Part shown: positions 48,268 through 57,475 of the stretch, one piece after another | Layout: each line of letters opens with the position of its first letter | Numbering within the stretch: position 1 is the stretch's first letter | Origin: SH-MAG3 sp035461245 | Lineage (GTDB): Bacteria; Gemmatimonadota; Gemmatimonadetes; Longimicrobiales; RSA9 | Direction: 5' to 3' | DNA length: 64,000 nucleotides | NCBI GenBank assembly: GCA_035461245.1 | Contig: DATHVP010000115.1 | Span: 6,619-70,618 of the forward strand | The notes under the pieces: model-generated | Database searches by the model: none | Seen by the model: the letters and a program-made list of their open reading frames with translations, nothing else | What the model was told of the DNA's origin: nothing | Position numbers and translations under genes: made by a program

Positions 48268-49985
48268 GGCTCGAGCACCTCGATGCGGCGGGCGGCCACA
48301 CGCAGCGGGACGAAGATGGCAGCCACGGAGATGAGCAGTGCGGCGCCGAGCCCCAGCCCCAGCCAGGCGAGCTGGTCAGCGGTGATGGCGTCGGTGCCGC
48401 GGCTGCGGAGGATGGCATAGACCGGCCACGCCTGCAGGGCGATGATGACGCCCAGGTAGGCCACAGCCGTCATCATGAAGACGAGCCCGCCGAAGCTCGT
48501 GGGAATTTCCGCCGGGTTCTCCGCATCAAAGCGGGGGAACAGCGCGCCAAAGCCCAGCGCCATGGCGCCAATGGCGAAGGTCATGACCGTGATGGTCACG
48601 ATGGACAGCGCCATCATGAAGCCGCTCACCCGCAGGATCATGTTCGTCGCCACGGTGAGCGTGAGGGCCAGTACCAGCAGCGGCGTGATCCCCACCCAGT
48701 ACTTGCTCCAGAGCAGGGCCCGCAGGTCCAGCGGCGAGGAGCGCAGCAGCCACAGGGTCCGGCCCTCCAGGCTGATGGCCGGGAACAGGAACCGGGCGGC
48801 GATGGCGGCAAGGACGAACCCCGCCAGGCCCAGGTTCAGGAAGGACACCACATTGACCAGGAAGAACCCGACTTCCTCTCCGCTGAACAGAGGCAGCACC
48901 TTGATGTTGTAGACGTAGACCGCCACCAGCACGGCCAGCAGGATGAGCTGCGACCATTGCGTCGTGTCCCGGAAGAAGCTGCGGATGTCCTTTGCCACCA
49001 GCGCCCGTGGCGTGACGGGCAGTGCCGTGAGGCTGCGCTCCAGCCGGCGCCGCTGCCGGGCGCCCGCGCCGTCCTGCCGTTCCGCGCCCTCCTGCGACTT
49101 GCTCAGGCCCTCGCGGTAGAGGCGGCCGTGCAGCCACGCGCCCATGACGAAGAACGCAGCGGCCGTGGTGACCAGCAACAGCAGCGGAAACAGGTCGAAG
49201 CCGCCGGCGCTGCTCAGCGGAGCGAGGATCGCCTGCGCCGCCCATTCACTGGGCAGCCACGGCGACTGTGGCGTCTGCAACGTTGCGATGAAGTCCACCA
49301 GGTTCCGGAACCCCTCCGGCCGCGCCAGCTGCTCCGGCCGCATGAGGCGGAACAGTGCCACGAGCCCGGCGGCCCCGAACAGCGCGATGAGCGCCAGCAG
49401 GTCCCGGGCGCGGCGGGCGGGGAACACGTTGACGAGCACGAGGGTCAGGGCTGTCCCGACCACTGCAGGCAGCATCAGGAACGCCGACAGTGCCACCGTC
49501 GTCACCGCCAGGAACAGCAGGCTGAAGCCGTAGGACACCGCGAACGCCAGCAGGATCGGGATCAGGATGAGCACCACCATCCACGACGAGTTGATGATGG
49601 TCTCGACAAAGCGGGCGGTATAGATGCGCAGCTCATCCACGGGCGCGGCGGCCAGCAGTTCCAGGTCGCGGGCCAGGAAGAAGGATGACAGCGCAGTGAT
49701 GATGTTGGACAGCAGCAGGATGGACAGGAAGGCCAGCAGCAGCAGGCCCAGCATCTTCGCCGCCAGCAGGTCGCCCACCCCCGGTGTCGCCCGGAAGTGG
49801 CCGAGCACACGGTATATGATGGCGAAGACAATGCTGAAGAAGACCAGTGCCACAGTGCCCATGACGAGGACACGGATGACGGTGCCCTCCGCGCCGAAGC
49901 GCCGCCGGGCGCTGCGCCATTTCGGCCCCAGCAGCCGTGACACGGACGGCTGCCGGACGGTCATTGGCTCGGGGCCGGCGGGCAT
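48264..49985 (-). CDS. ABC exporter permease, about 12 membrane segments
   Basis: The 573-residue protein has repeated hydrophobic segments in two halves and a cytoplasmic segment RRRLERSLTALPVTPRALVA between them. It resembles the long, fused ABC-2-like permeases with LAAAPVDELRIYTARFVETI and RSSPLDLRALLWSKYWVGIT, which share the 'aaPv' motif after a helix. It is the membrane part for the ATPase encoded 5 bp upstream. Substrate unknown. Confidence 0.8.
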   Translation of the reverse strand: MPAGPEPMTVRQPSVSRLLGPKWRSARRRFGAEGTVIRVLVMGTVALVFFSIVFAIIYRVLGHFRATPGVGDLLAAKMLGLLLLAFLSILLLSNIITALSSFFLARDLELLAAAPVDELRIYTARFVETIINSSWMVVLILIPILLAFAVSYGFSLLFLAVTTVALSAFLMLPAVVGTALTLVLVNVFPARRARDLLALIALFGAAGLVALFRLMRPEQLARPEGFRNLVDFIATLQTPQSPWLPSEWAAQAILAPLSSAGGFDLFPLLLLVTTAAAFFVMGAWLHGRLYREGLSKSQEGAERQDGAGARQRRRLERSLTALPVTPRALVAKDIRSFFRDTTQWSQLILLAVLVAVYVYNIKVLPLFSGEEVGFFLVNVVSFLNLGLAGFVLAAIAARFLFPAISLEGRTLWLLRSSPLDLRALLWSKYWVGITPLLVLALTLTVATNMILRVSGFMMALSIVTITVMTFAIGAMALGFGALFPRFDAENPAEIPTSFGGLVFMMTAVAYLGVIIALQAWPVYAILRSRGTDAITADQLAWLGLGLGAALLISVAAIFVPLRVAARRIEVLEP

Positions 49986-49990
49986 GCCGC

Positions 49991-50761
49991 TCAGCCCCCG
50001 CCGGTGGGGCGGAGCGAGGCCATGACCTCGTCCACGGCCTCACTGCCGGTCAGCTTCAGGAAGATCTCCTCGAGGTCCGCGGAACCCGCCGCCGCCTGGG
50101 CCCGCAGCTCAGGCATGCTGCCCATGGCCTGGACCCGGCCGGCGTGCATGATGGCAATGCGGTCGCACAGCGCCTCGGCGACTTCCAGCGTGTGCGTCGT
50201 GAGGAAGACGGTGCCGCCGCCGTCGGTGAACGCCCGCAGCAGGTCCTTGATCAGGCGCGCCGCGCGAGGGTCCAGGCCGACCATGGGCTCGTCCACGATG
50301 ATGACGTCGGGCGAATGCACGAGGGCGGAACTGATGAGCAGCTTCTGCCGCATGCCGTGGCTGTAGCTCTCCACCAGCGTGTCCTGCCACGCCGTCAGGT
50401 CGAACAGCTCCAGCAGTTCGCTGGCCCGTCGGTCCGCTGCCGCGTCGTCATGCCCCCACAGCCCGCTGACGAAGCGCAGGAACTCCCCGCCCGTGAGCTT
50501 GTCATAGAGCACCGGCCGGTCGGGGATGTAACCGATGTGGCGCTTGGCCGCGACCGGGTCCCGCAGCAGGTCACGGCCCGCGATGCGGATCCGGCCGGCC
50601 GTCGGTCGCAGGATGCCGGTGACCATGCGGATCGTCGTCGTCTTGCCGGCCCCGTTGGGACCGAGGAAGCCGAACAGTTCGCCGGGCCGGACTTCCAGGT
50701 CCAGGGGGTGCACGGCGGTGAACCGGCCGTACTTCTTGGTCACGCCTTCCAGCTGGATCAC
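49991..50761 (-). CDS. ABC transporter ATP-binding protein
   Basis: The 256-residue ATPase has Walker A GPNGAGKTTTIR, Q-loop IGYIPDRPVLYDKLTG, an atypical signature YSHGMRQKLLISSALV (SHGM in place of SGGQ), Walker B VIIVDEPMVGLDP and H-loop TTHTLEVAE. This is the CcmA/NatA exporter type. GTG 50761 is the start, overlapping the transglutaminase stop (GTGA). It forms an exporter with the following permease. Confidence 0.92.
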   Translation of the reverse strand: MIQLEGVTKKYGRFTAVHPLDLEVRPGELFGFLGPNGAGKTTTIRMVTGILRPTAGRIRIAGRDLLRDPVAAKRHIGYIPDRPVLYDKLTGGEFLRFVSGLWGHDDAAADRRASELLELFDLTAWQDTLVESYSHGMRQKLLISSALVHSPDVIIVDEPMVGLDPRAARLIKDLLRAFTDGGGTVFLTTHTLEVAEALCDRIAIMHAGRVQAMGSMPELRAQAAAGSADLEEIFLKLTGSEAVDEVMASLRPTGGG

Positions 50762-52278
50762 AGGACCTCGAGTTGCAGCCTGCCGATGAGTCGGACCAGC
50801 TCCACCTGCCGGGCCAGGCCGCCCGTCAGGAAACGCAGGTGGGATGCGTCCGCAGGGTACTGGCCCAGTGTCGGGTCCACCGCCACCCATTCGCCCAGCC
50901 AGACCTCCGGCCAGGCGTGGTAGTAGAAGCTGCCCCGGATGTGCACGAGGCCCACGGCCGTCCGTGCCGGCAGCCCCACGGCCCGGGCCAGTGCGAGATA
51001 CAGCACCGTGTGCTCGTTGCAGTCGCCCTGCCCGGCCTCCAGGACCTGCACCGCACTGGGCACGCTGAGGGTGATCTCCTTGGCCAGCTCACGGTAGACC
51101 CAGGCGTTCAGCAGGCGCGCGACCACGACGGGGTCCGTTTCATCGCCCACGATCCGGCGCGCCGTGTCGATGATGCGCGGATCGGTGGACTGGACGAGGG
51201 CCGTGGCCTCGAGTTCCTCCCCGGGCGCGCCGCCACCGCGGTAGGGCAGGGTGTAGCCGGCATCCGCGGGGCTGCGCTGGCGCATGACGGTGAGCACGTC
51301 GCCGCGCAGCGCCTGCCGGTCGCCGGCCAGGTCGAAGCCGTCCAGTTCGACGCCCCTGAGCCGGACCGCCAGCGAGTCGCGCAGCAGCACATCGCCCAGG
51401 TCCACGTTGCTGGCGATGGCCGTGCCCTCGATGAGCGCGCCGTACCCTGCGGCCAGGTCCCGCCGGTCCCGTCCAGTCCGCCACTCCTGCTGGGCCAGGT
51501 CGTAGTACAGCCGCTCGATGGTGAAGCCCAGCGGACTCTCGGCACGGACGATCTGGCCGTCGTCGTCCACCCAGCTGCTGACGCTCACGCCGCCGAACTT
51601 CTGGTCCACCCGCCACACCGGCACCGTGTCCAGCACGGTGGCCACCCACCGCCCGTCCACCAGCGCCGCGCTGTCGGGCACAACCAGCGTCTCCCGCGCG
51701 ACGACGTGGACGGACACCTCCCTCTCCGCCATGGAGGACGGGTCGAACACGCGCGTTGTGAACTCGTTACCCACGCGCAATGCACCCGACGCGGCCATGC
51801 GCAGCGGCAGCACCGCATCCAGCAGCAGCCCCTGATCCGTCCGCAGGAACGAGGGCTGCGCCCCGCCGCCTGCATCCATGACGACGCTGACTGCCGTGTC
51901 ACCGTACGCCACGCCTTCCACCGCGAAGCGGCCGATCTCCGAGTCCAGCGCGAAGCGGAATGTACGCAGCTCCAGCACGGCGCCCAGCTCGATGTCCGTG
52001 CGGGCGTACGAGCGGTGCAGGCGGCCCATGGCCGGCACGTCCAGGGTAATCTCGTCGCGGAACCGGAACCCGTCAGGCAGTGTGTCCAGCGCGGACTGGG
52101 CGACGCCGATGGTCGCGCCATCCAGACGGATGACGAACCAGTGGGCACCGGGCGCCAGCGACCGTGCGCCCATGGCCAGGCGGGTGGCTTCCGGCACGAA
52201 GTACTCCCGCTTCACGTGCCAGCCGACCACGGCGAGCCATACGCCGAGCACCGCCAGGCCGAGGCCGCGCCTCGTCAC
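50758..52278 (-). CDS. Membrane-anchored transglutaminase-like protein
   Basis: The 506-residue protein has one N-terminal membrane anchor (LAVLGVWLAVVGWHVKREYF), a long beta-rich region, and a transglutaminase-core domain from about residue 385. The triad is visible: Cys 420 in AGQGDCNEHTVLYL, His 454 in FYYHAWPEVWLGEW and Asp 468 in VAVDPTLGQ. The active site would face the periplasm. Encoded immediately before an ABC exporter and overlapping it, it may process or crosslink what the exporter handles; that is inference. Confidence 0.85.
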   Translation of the reverse strand: MTRRGLGLAVLGVWLAVVGWHVKREYFVPEATRLAMGARSLAPGAHWFVIRLDGATIGVAQSALDTLPDGFRFRDEITLDVPAMGRLHRSYARTDIELGAVLELRTFRFALDSEIGRFAVEGVAYGDTAVSVVMDAGGGAQPSFLRTDQGLLLDAVLPLRMAASGALRVGNEFTTRVFDPSSMAEREVSVHVVARETLVVPDSAALVDGRWVATVLDTVPVWRVDQKFGGVSVSSWVDDDGQIVRAESPLGFTIERLYYDLAQQEWRTGRDRRDLAAGYGALIEGTAIASNVDLGDVLLRDSLAVRLRGVELDGFDLAGDRQALRGDVLTVMRQRSPADAGYTLPYRGGGAPGEELEATALVQSTDPRIIDTARRIVGDETDPVVVARLLNAWVYRELAKEITLSVPSAVQVLEAGQGDCNEHTVLYLALARAVGLPARTAVGLVHIRGSFYYHAWPEVWLGEWVAVDPTLGQYPADASHLRFLTGGLARQVELVRLIGRLQLEVL

Positions 52279-52772
52279 GGGCTGCGCTCCGCATGACGGC
52301 GGAACACGTCCAGCTCGTAGTCGGATTCGACGTGGATGTCCACGGCGTCGAGCGCGCCCTCATCCACGGCTCGCTGCAGGACGGGCACCATGACTGCAGC
52401 CGCGTCATCGGGGTCCAGGTTGCCGGCGCCCGTGCCCAGGGGCGGCAGGGCCACGCCGCGGATGCCCCACTCGGCCAGCCGGCGCACGCCGTTCTGCAAG
52501 CCGCGCTGAACGCCCGGCGCCGAGACCTGCTCGTCCACGGAACGGACCACCACATGGACCATGAAGCGGGCGGCCAGGTCGCCGGCCCCGGTTATGATGG
52601 CCGAGCCTACGGGCAGCTCGCCCATGGCCTGACACTGGGATTCGACCGTGGGACCGGCGGCAAGCTCCAGACGGCGCATGGCAGGCGTGACGGCCGTCCA
52701 CTCGGCGGAGACCGGCCGCAGCACTGCTTCCTGACCGGCGGCGGCCAGCTCCTCGCGGAGGATGCGGATCAC
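52275..52772 (-). CDS. Macro-domain (ADP-ribose-binding) protein
   Basis: The 165-residue protein shows macro-domain landmarks: VLRPVSAEWTAVTPAMRRLE in place of the usual N-A-A-N strand, LPVGSAIITGAGDLAARFMV, and GVALPPLGTGAGNLDPDDAA with the phosphate-binding G-T-G-x-G-N loop. The catalytic Asn-Ala-Ala-Asn of MacroD enzymes is not present, so it may bind rather than hydrolyse ADP-ribose. Its start and end overlap both neighbours (ATGA). Confidence 0.75.
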   Translation of the reverse strand: MIRILREELAAAGQEAVLRPVSAEWTAVTPAMRRLELAAGPTVESQCQAMGELPVGSAIITGAGDLAARFMVHVVVRSVDEQVSAPGVQRGLQNGVRRLAEWGIRGVALPPLGTGAGNLDPDDAAAVMVPVLQRAVDEGALDAVDIHVESDYELDVFRRHAERSP

Positions 52773-53479
52773 GCGCCGCCGACCTCCCGCGCCTTGCGGT
52801 ACATGGCGGCGGCCTCGGCTGACCGCCCCTTCTTGTCATACAGGATGCCCATCAGGTAGAACGAGCGCGGCTGGTCCGGCTGCAGCTGCGCCGCTCGCGC
52901 CAGCAGCTCCAGCGCCTCGTCCACCCGGCTGAGCTGGTTCAGGGCGTCGGCGCGGTAGTAGAACGCCGTGCCCGACTCGGCATCCAGTTCCGTGGCACGC
53001 CGCAGCTCCTGATCCGCCTGCACGTACAGGCCGCGCCGCAGGCTGATGACGCCCAGCCCCAGGTGCACGTCCGCATTGTCCGGCTGGAACTTCAGCACCC
53101 GCCTGAGTTCCCGCTCCGCGGCATCGAACCGGCGCAGCGCCGTCAGCGCGGTAGCCAGCTCAACGACCAGTCCCACATCCTCGGGCTGGTAGGCACGGGC
53201 CGATTCAAGTTGTTCCACCGCCAGCGCCGTCTCGCCCTGCGCCTCGAGTTCACGGGCCAGGCGCCGCTTGGCCGGCACGTCCGTAGGGTCTCGCAGCACG
53301 AGGTTGCGCCAGTGCTCGACGACCTCCGCCGGGCTCGCCCCATCGGGCGGCTCCGGCAGCTCCACCGGCGTTTCCATGGCCTCCTCCGGTTCCGGATCTG
53401 CAATTTCCGATGCCGACACTGAAGTGACGGCTGCGGTCTGATCGGCTGTCTGCCGGGACCGGGTCAGTTTCCTGCGCAT
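52769..53479 (-). CDS. TPR protein
   Basis: The 236-residue protein has a charged, low-complexity N-terminal 65 residues, followed by about five tetratricopeptide units (LARELEAQGETALAVEQLES, ALTALRRFDAAERELRRVLK, GLGVISLRRGLYVQADQELR, ALNQLSRVDEALELLARAAQ, GILYDKKGRSAEAAAMYRKA). No signal peptide. ATG 53479 is 17 bp from the cutA stop. Probably a protein-protein scaffold. Confidence 0.8.
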   Translation of the reverse strand: MRRKLTRSRQTADQTAAVTSVSASEIADPEPEEAMETPVELPEPPDGASPAEVVEHWRNLVLRDPTDVPAKRRLARELEAQGETALAVEQLESARAYQPEDVGLVVELATALTALRRFDAAERELRRVLKFQPDNADVHLGLGVISLRRGLYVQADQELRRATELDAESGTAFYYRADALNQLSRVDEALELLARAAQLQPDQPRSFYLMGILYDKKGRSAEAAAMYRKAREVGGA

Positions 53480-53496
53480 ATTCACCACTCTGCTCG

Positions 53497-53838
53497 TTAC
53501 CTGCCTGATGGCGCCGGACCGCTGTCCAGCACCCATTGTGCGTATGCCGGCAGCACGTCCGACACCGGCAACACGACTATCTCCGGCACGTCATACGGGT
53601 GCAGCACGCGCACCCGGTCCATGAGCCGGTCCGTCACCGCCGGCGCCGTCTTCAGCACGATGAGCACCTCATCGTCCTGCTGTACGGCGTCCTGCCAGCG
53701 GTAGATGGAGACGACGCCCGGCACGATGTTGCCACACGCCGCCAGCCGCTCCTCCACCACCGTCGTGACCAGCGCGGCGGCCACTTCAGCCGATGGCGCC
53801 GTCACCAGCACTACGCTGATCGGCCCCTGCTCCCTCAT
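53497..53838 (-). CDS. cutA: CutA-family divalent cation tolerance protein
   Basis: The 113-residue protein shows the CutA1 pattern: VLVTAPSAEVAAALVTTVVE, AACGNIVPGVVSIYRWQDAV, VLIVLKTAPAVTDRLMDRVR, LHPYDVPEIVVLPVSD and YAQWVLDS. It forms a trimer of ferredoxin-like folds. Its stop is 17 bp from the TPR gene start and its ATG overlaps the acyl-CoA synthetase stop (ATGA). Confidence 0.95.
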   Translation of the reverse strand: MREQGPISVVLVTAPSAEVAAALVTTVVEERLAACGNIVPGVVSIYRWQDAVQQDDEVLIVLKTAPAVTDRLMDRVRVLHPYDVPEIVVLPVSDVLPAYAQWVLDSGPAPSGR

Positions 53839-55712
53839 GCCTCGGGCGGGGGCCCGCCCTCCGCGTACAGGGCCTCGATTTCGGCGCGGAACACGTCCTC
53901 CACGATGCGGCGGCGGATGCTCAGCTTCGGCGTGATCTCGCCCTTGTCCAGGCTGAAGTCGCGGGACAACGGCAGCACCTTCTTCGGCAACTCGTAGCGG
54001 GCGAAGCCGGCGAGTCGCTGGGCTACTTCCCGCTCCAGCTTGTCCCTCACCTCGGGCATGCGCGCGAGTTCTTCACGGCTGCCGTAGCGCAGTTGCTTGT
54101 GCTGCGCCCATGCCTCCAGCGTATCGAAATTGGGTACGACCATCAGGATCGGGTACGGCCGCTTGTCCGCGATGAGCACGGCCTCCGCAACGAAGCGACT
54201 GAGCTTGGCCGCGTTCTGGATGGGCTGCGGCGCGATGTTCTTGCCCCCCGCCGTCACCAGGATGTCCTTCTTCCGGTCCGTGATGCGCAGGAAGCCGTCC
54301 TCATCGATGGCGCCGATGTCGCCCGTGTGGAACCAGCCGTCAGCGTCAATCATTTCCCGGGTGGCGGCTTCGTTGCGGAAATAACCCTTCATGATCTGCG
54401 GGCCGCGGATCAGGATCTCACCGTCATCGGCGATCTTCTGTTCGGTACCCGGTATGACCCGACCCACCGTGCCGAAGCGTAGGGCCTCCGGCGTATTCAC
54501 GTTCGTCACTGGCGACGTCTCCGTCAGGCCGTATCCTTCGAGGATCGTAACGCCCGCGCCGTAGAAGAACAGGGCAATCTGCTTAGGCAGCGGCGCGCCG
54601 CCGGACACGAAGAAACGGATCCGGCCGCCCAGCACGCCGCGCACCTTCCTGAACACCAGGCGGTCGGCAATGGCGTGCTTCAGCTTCAGCCCGGCACCGG
54701 GCTCCCGGCCGGCAAGCCTGGCCTCCGCGTAATCGAGTGCCTGCTGGCGGGCCCACAGCACGAGCGCCCGCTTCGGGCCCTCCGCCGAGAGGATCTTGGC
54801 ATAGACCTTCTCGTAGACGCGGGGCACCGCCACCGCGATGGTCGGCTTCACCTCGCCCAGCGCCTGGACGACCTGGTCGATGACCGAGACGTAGGCGATG
54901 GTGGTGCCGTTGCGGAAGATCAGGTAGTCCACCATCCGCTGGAATATGTGGGACAGCGGCAGGAAGCTCAGCGCAACGTCCGTCTCGTCCGTCTGCAGCA
55001 CGAACTGCGTGCACGCCACGACGTTCGAGTGGATGTTGTTGTGCGTCAGCATGACGCCCTTCGGCTCCCCCGTGGTGCCCGACGTGTAGATGAGCGTGGC
55101 GACATCGGACGGCTGCGCCTTCAGCGCTTCCGCACGGAACTCGGCCTCGTCCCAGCCCTGCGCCTCGCCCTCCCTGAGGAACGCCGACAGCGTCATGATG
55201 GCGGGGTCTTCGGTGTCGATCTCGTCGAACACGACGATGCGTTCCAGCCCCGGCAGTTCCCGCCGGGCCTCCAGCGCCTTGTCCAGCTGCTCCTGCGTCG
55301 AGACAAACAGGACGCGGGCGCCGGCGTGCTTCAGCACGAACGCCATCTGCGACGGCGGCAGCGTCGGGTACACGGGCACGTTCTGCATGCCGGTGCACAG
55401 CATGGCGTAGTCCGCCCACGCCCACTCCGGCCGGTTCTCCGAGAGCAGGCCCACGCGGTCGCCGCGCTGCAGGCCCATGCCGCGGAGCGCGGCGCTGATG
55501 AGGCGGACGTTGCGCAGGATGTCGGCATGGCTGATGGGCTGCCAGCCGCCCTCCGTGCGCCGCAGCTGGGCGCGAGGTGACCCCTTGGCCACCGCCGCGA
55601 GGAACAGCTCGACGAGCGTTCCCTCCGGCAGGTCGGCACGGTTGGAGACGTAGGTCTGTGCCGTCTCGGGACCGGCGCCGGCGTCCACTGTGTCCGCCTG
55701 GTGTGTGGCCAT
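53835..55712 (-). CDS. Long-chain acyl-CoA synthetase (AMP-forming)
   Basis: The 625-residue enzyme of the ANL superfamily has the P-loop LIYTSGTTGEPKGVMLTHNN, SFLPLSHIFQRMVDYL, the A5 motif LEGYGLTETSPVTNVN, WFHTGDIGAIDEDGFLRITD with DRKKDILVTAGGKNIAP (A7-A8), and the Lys region KGEITPKLSIRR near the end. This is the FadD15/long-chain type that activates fatty acids with ATP and CoA. GGGAGG is placed correctly before ATG 55712. It may supply acyl-CoA to the dehydrogenase and thioesterase in this window. Confidence 0.93.
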   Translation of the reverse strand: MATHQADTVDAGAGPETAQTYVSNRADLPEGTLVELFLAAVAKGSPRAQLRRTEGGWQPISHADILRNVRLISAALRGMGLQRGDRVGLLSENRPEWAWADYAMLCTGMQNVPVYPTLPPSQMAFVLKHAGARVLFVSTQEQLDKALEARRELPGLERIVVFDEIDTEDPAIMTLSAFLREGEAQGWDEAEFRAEALKAQPSDVATLIYTSGTTGEPKGVMLTHNNIHSNVVACTQFVLQTDETDVALSFLPLSHIFQRMVDYLIFRNGTTIAYVSVIDQVVQALGEVKPTIAVAVPRVYEKVYAKILSAEGPKRALVLWARQQALDYAEARLAGREPGAGLKLKHAIADRLVFRKVRGVLGGRIRFFVSGGAPLPKQIALFFYGAGVTILEGYGLTETSPVTNVNTPEALRFGTVGRVIPGTEQKIADDGEILIRGPQIMKGYFRNEAATREMIDADGWFHTGDIGAIDEDGFLRITDRKKDILVTAGGKNIAPQPIQNAAKLSRFVAEAVLIADKRPYPILMVVPNFDTLEAWAQHKQLRYGSREELARMPEVRDKLEREVAQRLAGFARYELPKKVLPLSRDFSLDKGEITPKLSIRRRIVEDVFRAEIEALYAEGGPPPEA

Positions 55713-55725
55713 GGGCGACCTCCCT

Positions 55726-56136
55726 CTAGCGTAGCTCGACGTCAATGTCGATGGCGATGTCGTCGCGGAGCGAGTGCAGCACGCTGCAGTACGTGTCCCG
55801 GGACATGTCCACGGCACGGCGCACCTTCGCCTCGTCTGTCACATCCACGCCGTCCACCAGGAACTTCATGCGCACCGCCGTCAGGCGCCGCGGCGGATCC
55901 GGCCGGCGGTCCGCCTCGAGCTGGACCTCCACGCCCGTGATGGGCAGCCGCATCTTGGTACCGATGTCAACCACGTCCGCGGCCATGCAGCCGCCGATGC
56001 CCAGGACCATGGCCACCACTGGCGACGGCCCCGTCGCGTTGTCGCCATCAACCTCCATTTCCGGGCCCGCCTTGCGCCCGCCCCGGAACCGCAGGCCCTC
56101 GCCCGTCCACTTCATTGTCACTGCCACATCCGCCAT
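55726..56136 (-). CDS. OsmC/Ohr-family protein
   Basis: The 136-residue protein has the two redox cysteines in VLGIGGCMAADVVDIGTKM and MSRDTYCSVLHSLR, with NATGPSPVVAMVLG preceding the first and strands with a Pro-rich turn between. It is of the YhfA-like OsmC branch, which reduces organic hydroperoxides using dihydrolipoyl or other thiols. It lies 13 bp upstream of the acyl-CoA synthetase gene. Confidence 0.9.
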   Translation of the reverse strand: MADVAVTMKWTGEGLRFRGGRKAGPEMEVDGDNATGPSPVVAMVLGIGGCMAADVVDIGTKMRLPITGVEVQLEADRRPDPPRRLTAVRMKFLVDGVDVTDEAKVRRAVDMSRDTYCSVLHSLRDDIAIDIDVELR

Positions 56137-56141
56137 GCGCT

Positions 56142-56576
56142 TCAGCTCTCCTGTTCCGGGGCGATGCCTTCCGCTCCGCGCAGCTCCTGAAGCGTCTCGC
56201 GGGCATGCTCCACGTGGCGCTGCGCCTCCGGGCTGTCCGGCGGCGTGGACAGGAACGTCTCCAGATGACGCTCCGCCTCCGCCTGCTGGCCCTGGCGCAA
56301 CAGCAGGAACGCCAGCCCGTAGTGCGCGCTTGCCGTCTGCGGATGACTGGACAGGACCGTGCGGTACGTCCTGATCGCTTCATCGGTCATGCCGATGCGC
56401 GTGTACGTGATGGCAATCTGTTGCAGGACAGCCTCGTCCTCGGGCGTCTCCCGCTGTGCCAGCCGGAACGACGTCAGTGCCTCGTGGTACTTGCCGGCCC
56501 TGAGCAGTTCGACGCCCTCATTGTAGTAGTCGACGCCATCTTCGTCCGACCCGAACAGTCTTTTCCAGATGCCCAT
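56142..56576 (-). CDS. Small TPR protein
   Basis: The 144-residue protein starts MGIWKRLFGSDEDG and has three TPR units (YYNEGVELLRAGKYHEALTS, VLQQIAITYTRIGMTDEAIR, SAHYGLAFLLLRQGQQAEAE) plus a terminal helix. ATG 56576 is preferred over the TTG two codons earlier. It lies 5 bp upstream of the OsmC gene. Scaffold role likely. Confidence 0.8.
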   Translation of the reverse strand: MGIWKRLFGSDEDGVDYYNEGVELLRAGKYHEALTSFRLAQRETPEDEAVLQQIAITYTRIGMTDEAIRTYRTVLSSHPQTASAHYGLAFLLLRQGQQAEAERHLETFLSTPPDSPEAQRHVEHARETLQELRGAEGIAPEQES

Positions 56577-56754
56577 CGGCAAGTCGGTGCGCGGGGATCA
56601 TTTGCAGGCACGGCACGGCCGGGCCAGCGCGGACGGTATGAGGCTGCAAGATAGGCAGATACACAGGGGCGGGCAATCGCGCCACGCCGCTGCCGACGGT
56701 GCGCGCCAGCTCTGCGCGCGCACCCCGGGCCGGCTGCCCGCGGGCGTCAGTGCG

Positions 56755-57471
56755 TCAGGCCGGTGCGCCCGTCCGCGCGGCAACCAGCGTGCTGCCCTCG
56801 TGGGCCACGACCTGGAGGCCCGACGGGACGAGCCGCGCCTCCGCGTCGGCCGGGGCGGGGTCCAGGACCAGGCGCCGGGCTGGCGCCACCATGCGGGCCG
56901 CTTCCTCCAGCCAGGCATCCGCGCAGCTCCCCGTCACGGCGATGCCCAGCAGCCGCCCACTGGCGAACGGCAGCCGGCCAGAGACCTCCACCCGGCTCAC
57001 GCCACCGTCGCCACTCGCGTACTCCGCCGGTAGCGGCGGCCATGCAGCCAGGTCACTGCCTGCGGCCACCACCTGCACGCCGGGAATCATGTCGGCCACT
57101 GCAGTAGCGTGCGCGGCCGCATCGCCCAGCAACACCATGTGGCCGGGTCCTTCCGTCACACCCATGAGGCCGGCTAGACGCATGGCCGTGTCCGGATCCT
57201 CGGGCGAACGGGCCGCCGTGGACCCGGAGCCGGTGTTCGCCCCTGCACCTGTGTCGGTGCCGGGCGTGCCTGGCCCGTCGGCGACTGGCTTGCCTGCCGT
57301 GCCGCCGAAGCGGGCGATGCCCTCGTGCACCGGGTACTGTTCCCTGCAGTTGGCACAACCCAGGCGTCCCTCCAGCACCCGGCGGTCAACCACCTGGTCG
57401 GCGAGGAGGATGAGTCCGAAGGCAGGCCCGCACCGGGGACAGGTCAGTATGTCCGTCAGCAGGATGTGCAC
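56755..57471 (-). CDS. Trm112-like zinc-ribbon protein with extra domain
   Basis: The 238-residue protein opens with a zinc ribbon of the Trm112p type: LTDILTCPRCGPAFGLIL, then RLGCANCREQYPVHEGIARF. After a Gly/Thr-rich linker (about 60-85) there is an alpha/beta domain with the strand order of a methyltransferase (GHMVLLGDAAAHATAVADMI, VQVVAAGSDLAAWPPL, GRLLGIAVTGSCADAWLEEA), but the GxGxG loop is reduced. It could be an inactive methyltransferase-like module. GTG 57471 lies 4 bp after the lipoprotein stop; it is the last gene of the pterin operon. Function unknown. Confidence 0.6.
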   Translation of the reverse strand: MHILLTDILTCPRCGPAFGLILLADQVVDRRVLEGRLGCANCREQYPVHEGIARFGGTAGKPVADGPGTPGTDTGAGANTGSGSTAARSPEDPDTAMRLAGLMGVTEGPGHMVLLGDAAAHATAVADMIPGVQVVAAGSDLAAWPPLPAEYASGDGGVSRVEVSGRLPFASGRLLGIAVTGSCADAWLEEAARMVAPARRLVLDPAPADAEARLVPSGLQVVAHEGSTLVAARTGAPA

Positions 57472-57475
57472 GACG

